Under the pieces are notes generated by a model. The model was not told the DNA's origin. It saw only the letters and a program-made list of their open reading frames with translations, and searched no databases. Both the position numbers and the translations under genes were made by a program. Shown here piece by piece: positions 1 through 10,161 of a stretch of 64,000 bases of DNA. This DNA is from Parabacteroides chongii. GTDB lineage: Bacteria > Bacteroidota > Bacteroidia > Bacteroidales > Tannerellaceae. The stretch lies in the NCBI RefSeq assembly GCF_029581355.1, contig NZ_CP120849.1, positions 1,582,501 to 1,646,500 on the forward strand, written 5' to 3'. The number at the start of each line of letters is the position of its first letter. Within the stretch, counting starts at the first letter, position 1.

Positions 1-58
1 TTAACTTTGCCACTTGTTCAGAGTAATGAATTGTTCTTCGATACCGGATTACACTCAT
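1..58 (-). CDS. 5' end of an unidentified leftward gene (partial)
   Basis: A minus-strand ATG at 58-56 opens a frame with no stop before the window edge; it encodes MSVIRYRRTIHYSEQVAKL. The start is chosen because the same leader (CTAAATCCAAAGTA) that precedes several other genes of this element lies directly upstream on the minus strand. It is divergent from the DUF1896 gene. Only 19 codons are visible, so no family can be named. Confidence 0.35.
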   Translation of the reverse strand, partial: MSVIRYRRTIHYSEQVAKL

Positions 59-75
59 ACTTTGGATTTAGTGGT

Positions 76-105
76 GGCACTCGGAGGGATACCGAGTGCC
101 TTTTT
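76..105 (+). terminator. Hairpin with T-tract between divergent starts
   Basis: A perfect 9-bp stem (76-84 with 92-100) with a 7-nt loop is followed by five T on the plus strand. It looks like a rho-independent terminator read rightward. It lies between two divergent starts and downstream of a TAACTTTG promoter-like box at 2-9, so it could instead be a leader attenuator of the DUF1896 gene. Confidence 0.6.
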
Positions 106-160
106 CTTCCTTTTTCCAACCGATTATCCCGTTAATTATCAATCCGCTAAATCCAAAGTA

Positions 161-613
161 ATGAACAACAAGAAGAAAAACGAGGGTCAGACCGACTTTT
201 CCTATTACGGTCTGTACCTGCTGGACTATCTCCGCACGAACAAGTTTGAACAGGCTGACGACACCGCTTTCATACGGGAACGGGCCGACCGTGCCGCCGA
301 AACGTATGAGAGGGCACGGCTTGAAGGCTATCCCGCCGATGGTGCGCAGGAACTGGCGATGGACACGCTGCTGCGCGGGCTGCATTATTCCCGTTACGCC
401 ATCCTCCGCGAAGTCGTGGAAAACGAGTTTGCCGATGAAGTGCCGGAAGAGAAGCGTGAAGCCTTTGTCCTGAAACTGCTGCCGCTTGTCGGCAACGTGT
501 TCTCCGTCTATGACCTCTCGGATGACAATTTCGCCCTGTCTTCCGATTACGACCTGCTCTACACGGAGCTGACGGGAGCAACCGTCCTTTACTTAGACGA
601 ATATGGCGTTTAA
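161..613 (+). CDS. DUF1896 family protein
   Basis: A 150-residue acidic soluble protein of the DUF1896 type, which I recognise from Bacteroidales conjugative elements, where it sits next to the large methylase/helicase gene. No catalytic motif is visible and its function is unknown. The start at 161 is preferred over the upstream in-frame ATG at 14. It directly follows the recurring leader CTAAATCCAAAGTA, and the upstream residues are hydrophobic and encode the terminator hairpin. Its stop overlaps the start of the next gene by 11 nt, so the two are probably translated together. Confidence 0.75.
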   Translation: MNNKKKNEGQTDFSYYGLYLLDYLRTNKFEQADDTAFIRERADRAAETYERARLEGYPADGAQELAMDTLLRGLHYSRYAILREVVENEFADEVPEEKREAFVLKLLPLVGNVFSVYDLSDDNFALSSDYDLLYTELTGATVLYLDEYGV

Positions 614-1808
614 CCGCAAACAGAAACTGCGGGACAACATCGAGGCGATACGGACGGCATTCATCCTTGACAGGGAAAATAGGACAGCGACAACCGAAGA
701 GCGTGCCATACTTCAAAGGTACTGCGGTTTCGGCGGTCTGAAATGTATCCTCAACCCTGCAAAGGAACTGACGGATGCCGTCCGGTGGGCGAAATCCGAC
801 CTCGAACTGTTCGCCCCGACGGTGGAGCTGCACAGGCTTATCCGTGAGAACAGCAAGGACGAAACAGAGTACAAGCGGTTTGTGGATTCGCTGAAAGCGT
901 CCGTGCTGACCGCTTTCTACACCCCCAAAGAGATAACCGACACCATCGCGGACGTGCTGGCAGATTACAGCGTCCGCCCCGCCCGTATGCTCGAACCGTC
1001 GGCAGGTGTCGGCGTGTTCGTGGATTCCATGCTGCGGCACAGCCCCAATGCGGATGTGATGGCTTTCGAGAAGGATCTGCTCACGGGTACAATCTTGAGG
1101 CATCTCTATCCCGACCAGAAAATGCGCACCTGCGGTTTTGAGAAAATCGAAAGACCGTTCAACAATTATTTCGACTTGGCGGTGTCCAACATTCCGTTCG
1201 GTGACATTGCCGTGTTCGACGCGGAGTTTCAGCGGAGCGACTCTTTCGGCAGACGCTCCGCCCAGAAAACCATCCACAACTATTTCTTTCTCAAAGGACT
1301 GGATGCCGTGCGTGACGGCGGTATCGTGGCGTTCATCACCTCGCAAGGGGTATTGAATAGCACCAAGACCTCCGTGCGTAACGAGCTGTTCAGTCAGGCC
1401 AATCCGGTATCCGCGATACGCCTGCCCAACAACCTGTTCACGGACAACGCGGGCACGGAGGTGGGCAGTGACCTGATTGTCCTGCAAAAGAACCTCAGCA
1501 AGAAGGAAATGTCGCAGGACGAGCGGCTGATGACCGTGATACAGACGGACACGAAAACCGCCCTGACCGACAACGCCTATTTCATCCACCACCCGGAACG
1601 CATCGTGCATACGATGGCGAAACTTGACACAGACCCCTACGGGAAGCCCGCTATGGTTTATCTGCACGAGGGCAAGGCAGCAGGCATCGCCGGGGATTTG
1701 CGCCGTATGCTCGACGAGGATTTCCATTACAGGCTTGCCATGCGCTTGTATTCGGGTTCAATCCGGCAGGCAGGAACGGAAGAAAAGTTGCCGTTCAAAA
1801 TAAAGTAG
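603..1808 (+). CDS. N6-adenine DNA methylase domain, fragment 1 of a giant methylase/helicase
   Basis: N-terminal part of the very large methylase/SNF2-helicase protein carried by CTnDOT-type elements. SAM-binding motif I reads LEPSAGVGVFVD (about residues 129-140). The catalytic motif IV equivalent is SNIPFGD (about 194-200), in place of NPPF/NPPY. An upstream region YCGFGGLK is also typical. The frame closes at 1808 after LPFKIK. Reading continues naturally in another frame if one C is restored at about 1796 (TTC then CAA), giving [12 protein letters not shown]. The protein is therefore cut by a one-base deletion. DNA modification, perhaps protecting the transferred element, is the family-level inference. 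Confidence 0.8.
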   Translation: MAFNRKQKLRDNIEAIRTAFILDRENRTATTEERAILQRYCGFGGLKCILNPAKELTDAVRWAKSDLELFAPTVELHRLIRENSKDETEYKRFVDSLKASVLTAFYTPKEITDTIADVLADYSVRPARMLEPSAGVGVFVDSMLRHSPNADVMAFEKDLLTGTILRHLYPDQKMRTCGFEKIERPFNNYFDLAVSNIPFGDIAVFDAEFQRSDSFGRRSAQKTIHNYFFLKGLDAVRDGGIVAFITSQGVLNSTKTSVRNELFSQANPVSAIRLPNNLFTDNAGTEVGSDLIVLQKNLSKKEMSQDERLMTVIQTDTKTALTDNAYFIHHPERIVHTMAKLDTDPYGKPAMVYLHEGKAAGIAGDLRRMLDEDFHYRLAMRLYSGSIRQAGTEEKLPFKIK

Positions 1809-1825
1809 AGCGTCCTGCCATAAAA

Positions 1826-3265
1826 TTGGAAACAGTATCCTCGGCGCAGACGGTGGAAACTCCGACAGAAAAGCCGCAACCCGCAGATGAAAAGCCGGAG
1901 ATAGAACCGCGCCCGCAATATTCCGCAGGCGTGCAGCTCACCCTGCTTGACCTCTGGGGGATGACGGAAGAGGTCAGCCAACCGAAAACCTCCAAAAAGA
2001 AAAAGACGGTGAAAAAGGCAGTTACGGCAAAGTCCACTCCGCCCAAACCGAAAGTCACGGTTACACCGACAGCTCCAACTGCAAAACCCGCAATGGAGAA
2101 TAAGGAGGTGAAAGCGGAGAACACCGCCAAGCCTGCCGACCCGGACGACATCTATGCCACACTGGACTGGGATACCAATCCTCCCATCAACGGTTTCTAT
2201 GAAATGATGATGGGTTTGACGCCGGAGCGTAGGAAAGAACTTCGGGAACTGGCAAGGCAGCATAACGAGAAACAAGTGGCGGAAAAGACGGAAGTGAAAG
2301 CCGTGCCGGAAACTTCCCGTGAGCAGCGACGACAGGAGGAAACACAGCCGGAGGCAGTCGCCGCACCTGCCGTTACAGATACCCCATCGGAAGCGGTGGG
2401 GACTTTCCTTTTCCCCGACATCGAAGCGGAAAAGCCGAAGGAGGAAGTCGTGGACCTTTCTCCGCGTGCCTACCACCGCACGCCGGAGATGCACCTGCGC
2501 GAAGGGTCGCTGGTGGCTGACCGGGGGCGTCATAACATCGGCTACCTGAAAGACATCACGCCATACGGGGCGACATTCCAGCCGCTCGACCTGAAAGGAT
2601 ACCAGAAGGAAAAGGCGTTGTTGTATGTGTCGCTGCGTGACGCCTACGAGCGTCTGTACCGTTATGAATCGCTCCGGCGCGAGGCAAATGTTCCGTGGCG
2701 AGAGCATCTGAATACCTGTTACGATGAGTTTGTCATGCGCTACGGCAACCTCAACGCCAAGCAGAACGTGAAGTTAGTGATGATGGATGCGGGCGGGCGC
2801 GACATCCTTTCGCTGGAACGGATGGAAAACGGAAAGTTCGTCAAGGCGGACATCTTCGAGCATCCTGTTTCCTTCGCGGTGGAGAGCCATGCCAACGTAG
2901 GCTCTCCCGAAGAAGCCCTGTCTGCGTCGCTCAACAAATATGGTACGGTCAATCTCGACTATATGCGGGAGATAACCGACAGCACGGCGGAGGATTTGCT
3001 CACTGCCCTGCAAGGGCGCATCTACTACAATCCGCTCGTGACCGGTTACGAAATCAAAGACCGTTTCATCGCCGGAAATGTCATAGAGAAAGCGGAACGC
3101 ATAGAGGCATGGATGGGTGACAATCCCGAAAATGAGCGTATGCCGGAGGTGAAGCAGGCGTTGGAGGCTCTGAAAGATGCCGAGCCGCAGCGCATCGCCT
3201 TCGAGGATCCGGACTTCAATTTCGGGAACGCTGGATTCCGGCGGGTGTCTATGCCGCCTACATGA
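1826..3265 (+). CDS. Methylase/helicase, fragment 2 (linker and middle region)
   Basis: Continuation of the methylase protein in a second frame; coding really resumes at about 1798. Residues 1-200 are Pro/Lys/Glu-rich low-complexity linker, followed by a folded segment from about residue 215. At about 3224-3226 a run of three G replaces the four needed to stay in frame. One added G gives [19 protein letters not shown] and joins directly to the next fragment. The present ending, FRRVSMPPT, is therefore an out-of-frame tail. There is no independent start signal at 1826, so this piece is probably not translated by itself. Confidence 0.7.
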   Translation: METVSSAQTVETPTEKPQPADEKPEIEPRPQYSAGVQLTLLDLWGMTEEVSQPKTSKKKKTVKKAVTAKSTPPKPKVTVTPTAPTAKPAMENKEVKAENTAKPADPDDIYATLDWDTNPPINGFYEMMMGLTPERRKELRELARQHNEKQVAEKTEVKAVPETSREQRRQEETQPEAVAAPAVTDTPSEAVGTFLFPDIEAEKPKEEVVDLSPRAYHRTPEMHLREGSLVADRGRHNIGYLKDITPYGATFQPLDLKGYQKEKALLYVSLRDAYERLYRYESLRREANVPWREHLNTCYDEFVMRYGNLNAKQNVKLVMMDAGGRDILSLERMENGKFVKADIFEHPVSFAVESHANVGSPEEALSASLNKYGTVNLDYMREITDSTAEDLLTALQGRIYYNPLVTGYEIKDRFIAGNVIEKAERIEAWMGDNPENERMPEVKQALEALKDAEPQRIAFEDPDFNFGNAGFRRVSMPPT

Positions 3266-6114
3266 GCCGGCTGTTCGACACGGAGGTGAAAATCGCCTAT
3301 TCCGCAAGCATGGACGAGTTTTCGGTGGTGTGCGGCTACCGCACCATGAAAATCACGGACGAGTTTCTCGTGAAGGGGTATTACCGGAACTATGACGGTA
3401 TGCACCTCCTAAAACACGCCCTGCACAACACCTGCCCTGACATGATGAAGTCCATCGGCAAGGACGAGCATGGCAACGACATCAAGATGCGCGACAGCGA
3501 GGGAATACAACTCGCCAACGCCAAGATTGACGAGATACGAAACGGCTTCTCCGAATGGCTCGAAGAGCAGTCGCCGCAGTTCAAGGAGCGGCTTGTGACG
3601 ATGTATAACCGCAAGTTCAACTGTTTCGTGCGCCCGCGCTACGACGGCTCCCATCAGACCTTTCCCGACCTCAACCTGAAAGGGCTGGCAAGCCGGGGTA
3701 TCAAGAGCGTCTATCCCTCACAGATGGATTGCGTCTGGATGTTGAAACAGAACGGCGGCGGAATTTGCGACCACGAGGTGGGAACCGGTAAGACGCTGAT
3801 AATGTGCATCGCCGCGCATGAGATGAAGCGTCTGAATTTGGCACACAAGCCGATGATTATCGGGCTGAAAGCCAACGTTGCGGAGATTGCAGCCACCTAT
3901 CAGGCGGCATATCCCAACGCACGTATTCTGTACGCTTCGGAGAAGGACTTTTCGACCGCCAACCGTGTGCGCTTCTTCAATAATATAAAGAACAACGACT
4001 ACGATTGCGTCATCATGTCGCACGACCAGTTCGGCAAGATACCGCAGTCGCCGGAATTGCAGCAGCGCATCCTGCAAGCAGAGCTTGACACGGTGGAGGA
4101 AAACCTCGAAGTGCTACGGCAGCAGGGAAAGAACGTGTCGCGGGCGATGCTGAAAGGATTGGAGAAGCGCAAGCACAACCTTGAAGCGAAGCTGGAGAAG
4201 GTGGAACACGCCATAAAGTCACGCACGGACGACGTGGTGGATTTCAAGCAGATGGGCATCGACCACATCTTCATAGATGAGAGCCACCAGTTCAAGAATC
4301 TGACTTTCAACACGCGCCACGACCGTGTGGCGGGATTGGGAAACAGCGAGGGAAGCCAGAAGGCACTTAACATGCTCTTTGCCATACGCACCATACAGGA
4401 GCGCACAGGAAAAGACTTGGGTGCGACCTTCCTCTCCGGCACGACTATCAGCAACTCACTGACTGAATTGTACCTGCTGTTCAAGTACCTGCGCCCGAAG
4501 GAGCTGGAACGGCAGGACATAAGGTGTTTCGACGCTTGGGCGGCGATATTTGCCAAGAAGACGACGGATTTTGAATTTAACGTGACGAACAATGTGGTCC
4601 AGAAGGAGCGTTTCCGCTACTTCATCAAAGTGCCGGAGCTTGCCGCCTTCTATAATGAAATCACGGACTACCGCACGGCGGAGGATGTGGGCGTTGACCG
4701 TCCTGCCAAGAACGAGATACTGCACCATATACCGCCCACGCCGGAACAGGAGGACTTCATACAGAAACTGATGCAGTTCGCCAAGACGGGCGATGCCACC
4801 TTGTTGGGCAGGCTGCCGCTTTCGGAAACGGAAGAAAAGGCGAAGATGCTCATCGCCACGGACTATGCCCGGAAAATGGCACTCGACATGCGCATGATAG
4901 ACCCGAATTACGAAGATCATCCCGACAACAAAGCGAGTCACTGTGCCAAGATGATCGCGGAGTATTATCAAAAATACGACGCCCAGAAAGGCACGCAGTT
5001 CGTTTTCTCTGATTTGGGGACATACCAGCCGGGCGACGGGTGGAACGTCTATTCGGAAATCAAGCGCAAACTGACGGAGGACTACGGTATACCGCCAAGC
5101 GAGGTGCGCTTCATTCAGGAGTGCAAGACCGACAAGGCGCGGAAGGCGGTGATAGACGCCATGAACGCCGGGACGGTGCGTGTGCTGTTCGGCTCTACCT
5201 CTATGCTCGGAACGGGTGTGAACGCCCAGAAACGGTGTGTGGCTATCCATCATCTCGATACGCCGTGGCGACCGTCCGACTTGCAACAGCGTGACGGACG
5301 CGGAGTTAGGGCAGGTAATGAGATTGCCAAACATTTCGCCGGGAACAACGTGGATGTAATCATCTACGCGGTGGAGAAGTCACTGGACAGCTACAAGTTC
5401 AACCTCCTGCACTGCAAGCAGACTTTCATAAGCCAGCTCAAAAGCGGTGCGATGGGTGCGCGTACCATCGACGAGGGGGCAATGGACGAAAAATCGGGCA
5501 TGAATTTCTCGGAATACATGGCGTTGCTCTCCGGCAATACCGACCTGTTGGACAAGGCGAAACTGGAAAAGCGGATCGCATCGCTCGAAGGGGAACGCAA
5601 GTCGTTCAACAAGGGCAAGCGTGATTCGGAGTTCAAGCTGGAGTCAAAGACCGGCGAGTTGCGCAACAACACGGCTTTCATAGATGCCATGACGGAGGAC
5701 TGGAACCGCTTCCTGTCGGTGGTGCAGACCGACAAGGAGGGCAACCGCCTTAATATAATAAAGGTGGACGGAGTGGATTCCGCCGATGAGAAGGTCATCG
5801 GAAAGCGTTTGCAGGAGATAGCCAAGAATGCCACGACCGGAGGGTTGTACACGCAGGTCGGTGAACTTTACGGTTTTCCGATAAAGGTGGTGAGCGAAAG
5901 GATACTCAAAGAGGGATGGAGTTCACCGACAACCGCTTCGTGGTCGAGGGGAACTACAAGTACACCTACAACAACGGGCATCTGGCGATGGCTGACCCGT
6001 TGGCCGCCGCCCGCAACTTCCTCAACGCGATGGAGAGGATACCCTCCATCATCGACCAGTACAAGGCGAAGAACGAGGTGCTGGAGATGGAGATACCGCA
6101 GTTACAGGAGATAG
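3262..6114 (+). CDS. SNF2/DEAD-like helicase domain, fragment 3 of the methylase/helicase
   Basis: Superfamily-2 helicase half of the same protein. Walker A is VGTGKT at about residue 172 and the Walker B box is IFIDESH at about 336. A C-terminal RecA-like lobe carries motif VI as [12 protein letters not shown] at about 672. A charged coiled-coil region follows. Residues after about 883 ([11 protein letters not shown] onward) are out of frame: one G is missing in the run at 5913-5915, and restoring it leads into fragment 4. ATP-driven DNA translocation coupled to methylation is the expected role from family architecture; it is not shown here. Confidence 0.75.
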   Translation: MSRLFDTEVKIAYSASMDEFSVVCGYRTMKITDEFLVKGYYRNYDGMHLLKHALHNTCPDMMKSIGKDEHGNDIKMRDSEGIQLANAKIDEIRNGFSEWLEEQSPQFKERLVTMYNRKFNCFVRPRYDGSHQTFPDLNLKGLASRGIKSVYPSQMDCVWMLKQNGGGICDHEVGTGKTLIMCIAAHEMKRLNLAHKPMIIGLKANVAEIAATYQAAYPNARILYASEKDFSTANRVRFFNNIKNNDYDCVIMSHDQFGKIPQSPELQQRILQAELDTVEENLEVLRQQGKNVSRAMLKGLEKRKHNLEAKLEKVEHAIKSRTDDVVDFKQMGIDHIFIDESHQFKNLTFNTRHDRVAGLGNSEGSQKALNMLFAIRTIQERTGKDLGATFLSGTTISNSLTELYLLFKYLRPKELERQDIRCFDAWAAIFAKKTTDFEFNVTNNVVQKERFRYFIKVPELAAFYNEITDYRTAEDVGVDRPAKNEILHHIPPTPEQEDFIQKLMQFAKTGDATLLGRLPLSETEEKAKMLIATDYARKMALDMRMIDPNYEDHPDNKASHCAKMIAEYYQKYDAQKGTQFVFSDLGTYQPGDGWNVYSEIKRKLTEDYGIPPSEVRFIQECKTDKARKAVIDAMNAGTVRVLFGSTSMLGTGVNAQKRCVAIHHLDTPWRPSDLQQRDGRGVRAGNEIAKHFAGNNVDVIIYAVEKSLDSYKFNLLHCKQTFISQLKSGAMGARTIDEGAMDEKSGMNFSEYMALLSGNTDLLDKAKLEKRIASLEGERKSFNKGKRDSEFKLESKTGELRNNTAFIDAMTEDWNRFLSVVQTDKEGNRLNIIKVDGVDSADEKVIGKRLQEIAKNATTGGLYTQVGELYGFPIKVVSERILKEGWSSPTTASWSRGTTSTPTTTGIWRWLTRWPPPATSSTRWRGYPPSSTSTRRRTRCWRWRYRSYRR

Positions 6115-6416
6115 CGGGTAAGGTGTGGAAGAAGGAGGACGAGCTGAAGCAGTTGAAGTCCGAACTTGCCGCCCTTGACCGAAAAATTCAGCTGGAGCTT
6201 GCGCCACCCACGCCCGAAGTCGCAGAAAAGGAGAATGAAGGGCAACAGCTCAAGCCGGAAGCGGAAGATGTGAGGAACAGGCAGGCGCAATATCCCGAAA
6301 ATGCACCGCCGCAGATACGCAGTCCGGCGGATAGTATCGTTGCCAACCATGTCATAATCGGGCGTCCGGGACTGTATGCCAAGGAGGAAACCCGGTCCAA
6401 AGGATTGAAAATATAA
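5916..6416 (+). CDS. Methylase/helicase, fragment 4 (C-terminal coiled coil)
   Basis: C-terminal end of the same giant protein in a third frame. It begins at [16 protein letters not shown], continuous with fragment 3 when the missing G at 5913-5915 is restored. It holds a Leu/Glu/Lys heptad-rich coiled coil (about residues 45-95), a Pro/Glu-rich linker and a basic tail. Overlap with the out-of-frame end of fragment 3 explains the 199-nt double coding. It could in principle start on its own at the internal ATG, but nothing supports that. Confidence 0.65.
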   Translation: MEFTDNRFVVEGNYKYTYNNGHLAMADPLAAARNFLNAMERIPSIIDQYKAKNEVLEMEIPQLQEIAGKVWKKEDELKQLKSELAALDRKIQLELAPPTPEVAEKENEGQQLKPEAEDVRNRQAQYPENAPPQIRSPADSIVANHVIIGRPGLYAKEETRSKGLKI

Positions 6417-6439
6417 CCTAAGGAATTTTATCTGAAGTA

Positions 6440-6543
6440 TTAATAAGGGCTATCCCAAAAGGTCTAAAAGTAAATTTTATCCTTTCTGCAAGTATCTATA
6501 GGATGGCAACTGCATTTTTTTCTTTTTGGGCAGCCCTTATTAA
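6440..6543. repeat. MITE-like element with 22-bp terminal inverted repeats
   Basis: TTAATAAGGGCT begins the left repeat (6440-6461) and its complement ends the right repeat (6522-6543). The arms are near-perfect over about 20 bp and enclose some 60 bp with no coding capacity. Non-autonomous IS derivative is the likeliest reading. It lies 24 bp after the methylase gene, so as RNA it could also act as a terminator-like stem. Confidence 0.6.
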
Positions 6544-6907
6544 AATTTATTCTTATTTTAGGTTATATACATTCATGTCCATTTATGTAAAAAATTCCTG
6601 CTGACCTTGTTTATGTCTTGTCAGTCACCATTTGCAAAACCATATTTGACCCTCAAAGAGGCTGAATTTGATAAGTAACTTGCTACATACTCATAATAAG
6701 GAGCTAAATAGAACACGAATGGGAAATACACAAATGCTAAACTAAAGAAGATATTGGCCAAAATAAACGCTATACCGAGAGAGAAACTTGATTTTTCAAC
6801 TTCCTAAAACGGTGTTGTTCAAACATTTCTACTTATTTGTACTTGCCAGTTGAACCTACGCTTCCCTAATAAAATGTCTATGGTAAAAAGTTAAAAAATC
6901 CTCCCAC
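6544..6907. other. AT-rich noncoding stretch
   Basis: No convincing ORF, RNA gene or strong repeat was found here. It separates the MITE-like repeat from the left boundary of the nested element. It is presumably the original upstream flank of tetQ before the IME inserted. Confidence 0.4.
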
Positions 6908-6939
6908 TTTTGTTAGATATATTTTTTTGTGTAACTTTG
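6908..6939 (+). promoter_or_regulatory. Displaced Bacteroidales promoter overlapping putative IME attL
   Basis: TTTTG at 6908-6912, a 19-bp spacer and TAACTTTG at 6932-6939 form a near-ideal Bacteroidales -33/-7 promoter pointing rightward. No plus-strand gene follows. The segment around GTGTAACTTTGGAAT matches GTGTAATTTTGTAAT just upstream of tetQ (18887-18901). Together they look like the two att copies made by insertion of the 12-kb nested element. This would be the original tetQ promoter, now separated from its gene. Confidence 0.5.
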
Positions 6940-7078
6940 GAATACCTTTGTTAGTTCCTTATACAAAGGACTTTGAGAGAATTACCCAATTTTGAGGTAA
7001 TGACTTGGCAACTGTGACATTTGCTGCGTTCTTCCTCATTTTGCTTCAAAGCAATAGCTCGTGGTGCAAATATATGAT

Positions 7079-7111
7079 ATTGGGGTGGAAACAGCAAATG
7101 TCCACCCCAAT
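7079..7111. terminator. Hairpin downstream of the restriction gene
   Basis: An 11-bp perfect stem (7079-7089 with 7101-7111) has an 11-nt loop. It lies 19 bp beyond the stop of the leftward restriction gene. The T-tract is weak on both strands, so termination is likely but not certain. Confidence 0.5.
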
Positions 7112-7130
7112 AATTATCAATAATTGTCAG

Positions 7131-8060
7131 TTAAGGAAATAGAATATCCTCTTTTGATATATTCCAATTATCAAAACTAAATTTCCACCGTTCCTCCATA
7201 AATTGCAGCATCAACAAACCACGCTTCTTTATTTCATCTCGAGTCCATTCTTTATGTTTAGAAACTTCAATTTCACTATACGAGCCATTATAGTATCCTA
7301 TTTCTTTTCCGTCTTTGTTTAGCAGACATTTCTTTTTGTCAAAATCGTAATTCTGCAACTTTGATTTTTAGAACGATTTAATAGTAATAGATTTCCCAAA
7401 GAATTCAAATACTGACGTTTTTCTGAAGGTTTAAGATGCCCAAAACGATTTTTCCAATAAATATCATTAGGTGATTGTGGGTATATGTGTTCAATTGTAT
7501 CCTCTTTCTTTCTCTTGTTAAAGTCCTCCCAAGAGACTTTCATATTAGCATTGTCTTGTAGGTACAATTCATATTCATAGAGAAAATACCTAAGTCCGCT
7601 CCATGAATAAAAGCCTTCTCTATCATTTTTGAGAATAGTTCTTTTATATGATTTTTGAATCTTTCCAAATCAAACCATCCATAATAGTTTTCATCGTCTT
7701 CCCCATCCGTCAAAAAGTCAATATCTGCCGTAATTGTTTCTATATCCAACTGTCCCATATAATACTCTCTTGTCTTTCTGTAAAGATTGCTATTTTGCGT
7801 ATTTGAAGAACGGTGTGATACAGCAAAAACCAAGAAATTGAATCTTTCACAAGCATCTAAAAAATTCCAAATTAAATCCTCATTGGTTTCTTTGGTAAAT
7901 ACAGCCATTATCATTGGAGGGAAAGCACCCCAGCCAACTCGTTCTAACTTCTGAATGTGCTCTTTTATTCTATCTGAATGGTTAGAATATTGGATGTTAA
8001 ATATGTAGAACCATTGTTTTACACACTTAGATAGGCTGTCGATATAATTTTTTATATGCT
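7131..8060 (-). pseudogene. C-terminal half (DUF1524 HNH) of GmrSD-like restriction protein, interrupted and frameshifted
   Basis: The minus-strand frame runs from 8058 without a start; it is the continuation of the DUF262 gene at 10949-11958. It contains a DUF1524 nuclease signature, IEHIYPQSPND followed by NSLGNLLLLNRSKNQS, as in GmrSD-type type IV restriction enzymes. Two further one-base deletions break it. A run of four A at 7609-7612 (plus strand) needs five. The AA at 7357-7358 needs three, after which translation continues to DILFP at 7131. The gene is disrupted by the IS4351-like element at 8061. Known GmrSD-type enzymes cut modified phage DNA; here the activity is presumably lost. 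Confidence 0.75.
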
Positions 8061-9208
8061 GAATTCAAGTTCCAAATGCAACGGAATTCATATTAATAAT
8101 TTGTTTAAATTTTTCGTTTGGTGTGAGGTATCCAAGTCTTTTACGAGGTCTATTATTTAGATTGTTTTCAATCCATTTAATACGCTTGTTGGTTACTTCA
8201 CTAAAGTCCGTACCCTTTGGGATATACTGCCTGATAAGACCGTTAGTATTTTCATTGGCACCACGCTCCCAAGAGTGGTATGGCTTACAAAAATAGAAAT
8301 TAATATCTAATTTTTGTGCTATATCCTCGTGTTTTGCAAATTCTTTTCCATTATCAGCCGTTATTGTGTGTATTAAGTTTTTTACTTTTCGTAATGCCCA
8401 TACTGTAATCTTTGCTACAGGGATGGCTTCTTTCCCTGATAGCTTACGTATCCATACTCTGCTTGTTGCTCTATCATTAATGGTTAGAATAGCACCTTTG
8501 TGATTCTTTCCAATAATTGTATCTATCTCTAAATCACCAAATCTTTCTTTTTGCTCTACAATTGAAGGTCGCTGATCAATCTCCACTCTATTCGGAATAA
8601 ATCCTCTACCTGCGTTTTTAGAACCACGCTTTGAATATTTGCGTCCTTGCCTTCTAAGAGATTTATGAAGATCCCCACCTTGTCGTTTATCTTGCCATAT
8701 CCAACAATATATAGTTTCGTGAGATACCATAGCTATATTTTCTACTTGGCTTCTGCCCACTATCTGCTCTGGGCTCAAGTCCTTTCGTAGAAGCTTTTTT
8801 ACACGCTTCTTCATAGCTTGTGTAAATACCTCCTTTCGCTTCTTTTCAACCTTACGTTTATCTGCCTTTCTTTGGGCAAGATCAGGGTTGTATTTTCCAC
8901 TACGACTATCGCAATTGCGTTTTATTTCTCTATAAATATTACTCCTATCAACTCCAATAGCTTCAGCTATATCTTTTTTACTCATCGGAACTTGCAACAT
9001 CTTAGAAATTGCATACCTTTGCTTTTCGGTTATATGTTTACTCATCTACAACTTTTATTTCTTTGGACGGACAATAAAAACAAAGATAGTAACATTTATC
9101 CATTCAGCAGAGAACAGAGGGAATTGTCTCTCTTTTCTCTCTGAAAAAAATATTACTTATGCAGCTATTAATCCTTTTCTTTAAAAGTTGCATTTATAAC
9201 TTGAACTC
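8061..9208. mobile_element. IS4351-like insertion sequence (IS30 family)
   Basis: Terminal inverted repeats of 22 bp lie at 8061-8082 (GAATTCAAGTTCC...) and 9187-9208, matching at 19 of 22 positions. The 1148-bp length and single 326-codon transposase fit IS4351, the IS that flanks erm(F) in Bacteroides Tn4351. Its left end lies exactly where the restriction gene is interrupted. No second copy is present at the far side of the erm gene, so a complete composite transposon is not visible. Confidence 0.85.
8065..9045 (-). CDS. IS30-family transposase (IS4351-like)
   Basis: 326 residues. The N-terminal HTH (SKKDIAEAIGVDRSNIYREI) is of the IS30 type. The DDE core shows D175 in EIDTIIG, D231 in TADNGKEF and E265 in NENTNG, so the catalytic triad is complete. 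It catalyses cut-and-paste or circle-mediated transposition of the surrounding element. The length equals that known for the IS4351 transposase. The stop lies inside the left inverted repeat. The gene is intact with no frameshift, unlike the restriction gene it interrupts. Confidence 0.9.
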   Translation of the reverse strand: MSKHITEKQRYAISKMLQVPMSKKDIAEAIGVDRSNIYREIKRNCDSRSGKYNPDLAQRKADKRKVEKKRKEVFTQAMKKRVKKLLRKDLSPEQIVGRSQVENIAMVSHETIYCWIWQDKRQGGDLHKSLRRQGRKYSKRGSKNAGRGFIPNRVEIDQRPSIVEQKERFGDLEIDTIIGKNHKGAILTINDRATSRVWIRKLSGKEAIPVAKITVWALRKVKNLIHTITADNGKEFAKHEDIAQKLDINFYFCKPYHSWERGANENTNGLIRQYIPKGTDFSEVTNKRIKWIENNLNNRPRKRLGYLTPNEKFKQIINMNSVAFGT

Positions 9209-9225
9209 AAGAATGAATAAAATTT

Positions 9226-9232
9226 AAAGGAG
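9226..9232 (+). promoter_or_regulatory. Strong Shine-Dalgarno before the nitroreductase gene
   Basis: AAAGGAG lies 6 nt before the ATG at 9239. Most genes in this window have no such site, as is usual in Bacteroidales. This suggests that the nitroreductase gene came from a different donor or needs strong expression. Confidence 0.55.
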
Positions 9233-9238
9233 ACAAAA

Positions 9239-10057
9239 ATGCCACAAATTCTTATAGACAGAAAAACATGTTCTAAATGCAATACTTGCGCAACTGTATG
9301 TGTAATGGGAATCATTGATAAATCGACAGCCTTAAATTATCCAACCATACCTGAAGAAAAATTGGATTATTGTTTAAAATGTGGTCATTGTGAGTCTTTT
9401 TGTGCACAGAAGGCTCTTACCTTAGATTTCCTTCTTGACGAAAAAATTAATACGTCTTTTTTGGATAGTCAGATTGAACCACAGAATATAGCATTGTATA
9501 TAAAAAGTCGACGTTCTGTGAGACATTATTCTTCAAAGACAGTTAATAAAGAGTTAATTGCTAAAGTTATTGATATAGCCCGTTATGCTCCATCTGGAGG
9601 GAATGGACAACCAGTAAAATGGATTGTTATTCATAAACCATCAGAGGTAAATCGTGTTGCAAGTTTAACCGTTGATTGGATGCGAACTATTCAAAACACA
9701 TCACATCCTCTAGCAGATTATGTACCTGCAATAATTTCAACTTGGGATAGTGGTTTGGATTTGATTTGCCATAATGCTCCCCATTTACTTTTTGCACATG
9801 TTCCTATTGAGCCAATTGATGACCCTACCGAAGCAATTATTGCTTTGACTCATTTTGATATTGCTGCGCCCGCTTTTGGTATCGGTACATGTTGGGCTGG
9901 ATTCGTAAAGTTGGCTATAGACAATTATAAACCATTAAAGGATTTGTTATCAATACCAGAAGAACGTAAAGCGGCTTGTCCAATGCTATTTGGATATTCA
10001 AGTTATAAAATAACTTCTATTCCGAGACGCAATCCTGTGGATATTACATGGAAGTAA
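9239..10057 (+). CDS. Ferredoxin-nitroreductase fusion (4Fe-4S plus FMN nitroreductase)
   Basis: 272 residues. Two 4Fe-4S motifs lie at C11-C14-C17-C21 and C45-C48-C51-C55. An FMN nitroreductase domain follows, starting at about residue 88 with SRRSVRHYS and including APSGGNGQP. Such fusions reduce nitro compounds or related substrates with electrons from the clusters; the substrate here is unknown. The start lies 31 bp outside the IS4351-like end, so an outward IS promoter could drive it. It converges on the erm gene across a shared hairpin. It is not a nim gene (NimA-J are small PNPOx-like proteins). A role in nitroimidazole activation or resistance is only speculation. Confidence 0.8.
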   Translation: MPQILIDRKTCSKCNTCATVCVMGIIDKSTALNYPTIPEEKLDYCLKCGHCESFCAQKALTLDFLLDEKINTSFLDSQIEPQNIALYIKSRRSVRHYSSKTVNKELIAKVIDIARYAPSGGNGQPVKWIVIHKPSEVNRVASLTVDWMRTIQNTSHPLADYVPAIISTWDSGLDLICHNAPHLLFAHVPIEPIDDPTEAIIALTHFDIAAPAFGIGTCWAGFVKLAIDNYKPLKDLLSIPEERKAACPMLFGYSSYKITSIPRRNPVDITWK

Positions 10058-10104
10058 AATAGAAGTTACTTAATGACTAAAATGGTGTATTAAACAGTTA
10101 ATCT

Positions 10105-10142
10105 TGATTCAGTAAAAAAAATAATTTTGTTTTACTGAATCA
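10105..10142. terminator. Bidirectional terminator between convergent genes
   Basis: A perfect 13-bp stem (10105-10117 with 10130-10142) has A- and T-rich inner arms. It lies between the converging nitroreductase and erm genes, which suits termination of both transcripts. Confidence 0.75.
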
Positions 10143-10161
10143 GACTCTAATCAACTAACAA

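Noticed and set aside
270..1727. A 485-codon open frame on the minus strand opposite the methylase gene
   Set aside because: It runs antisense to clear methylase motifs, has no family resemblance and shows the composition of a shadow frame in GC-rich DNA.
1727..2707. A 326-codon minus-strand frame opposite the methylase linker
   Set aside because: It is antisense to the Pro/Lys/Glu-rich linker, and has a biased composition and no start signal.
9239..10057. Calling the nitroreductase a nim gene
   Set aside because: Nim proteins are about 165-residue PNPOx-like proteins without ferredoxin clusters, and this protein has neither that fold nor that length.
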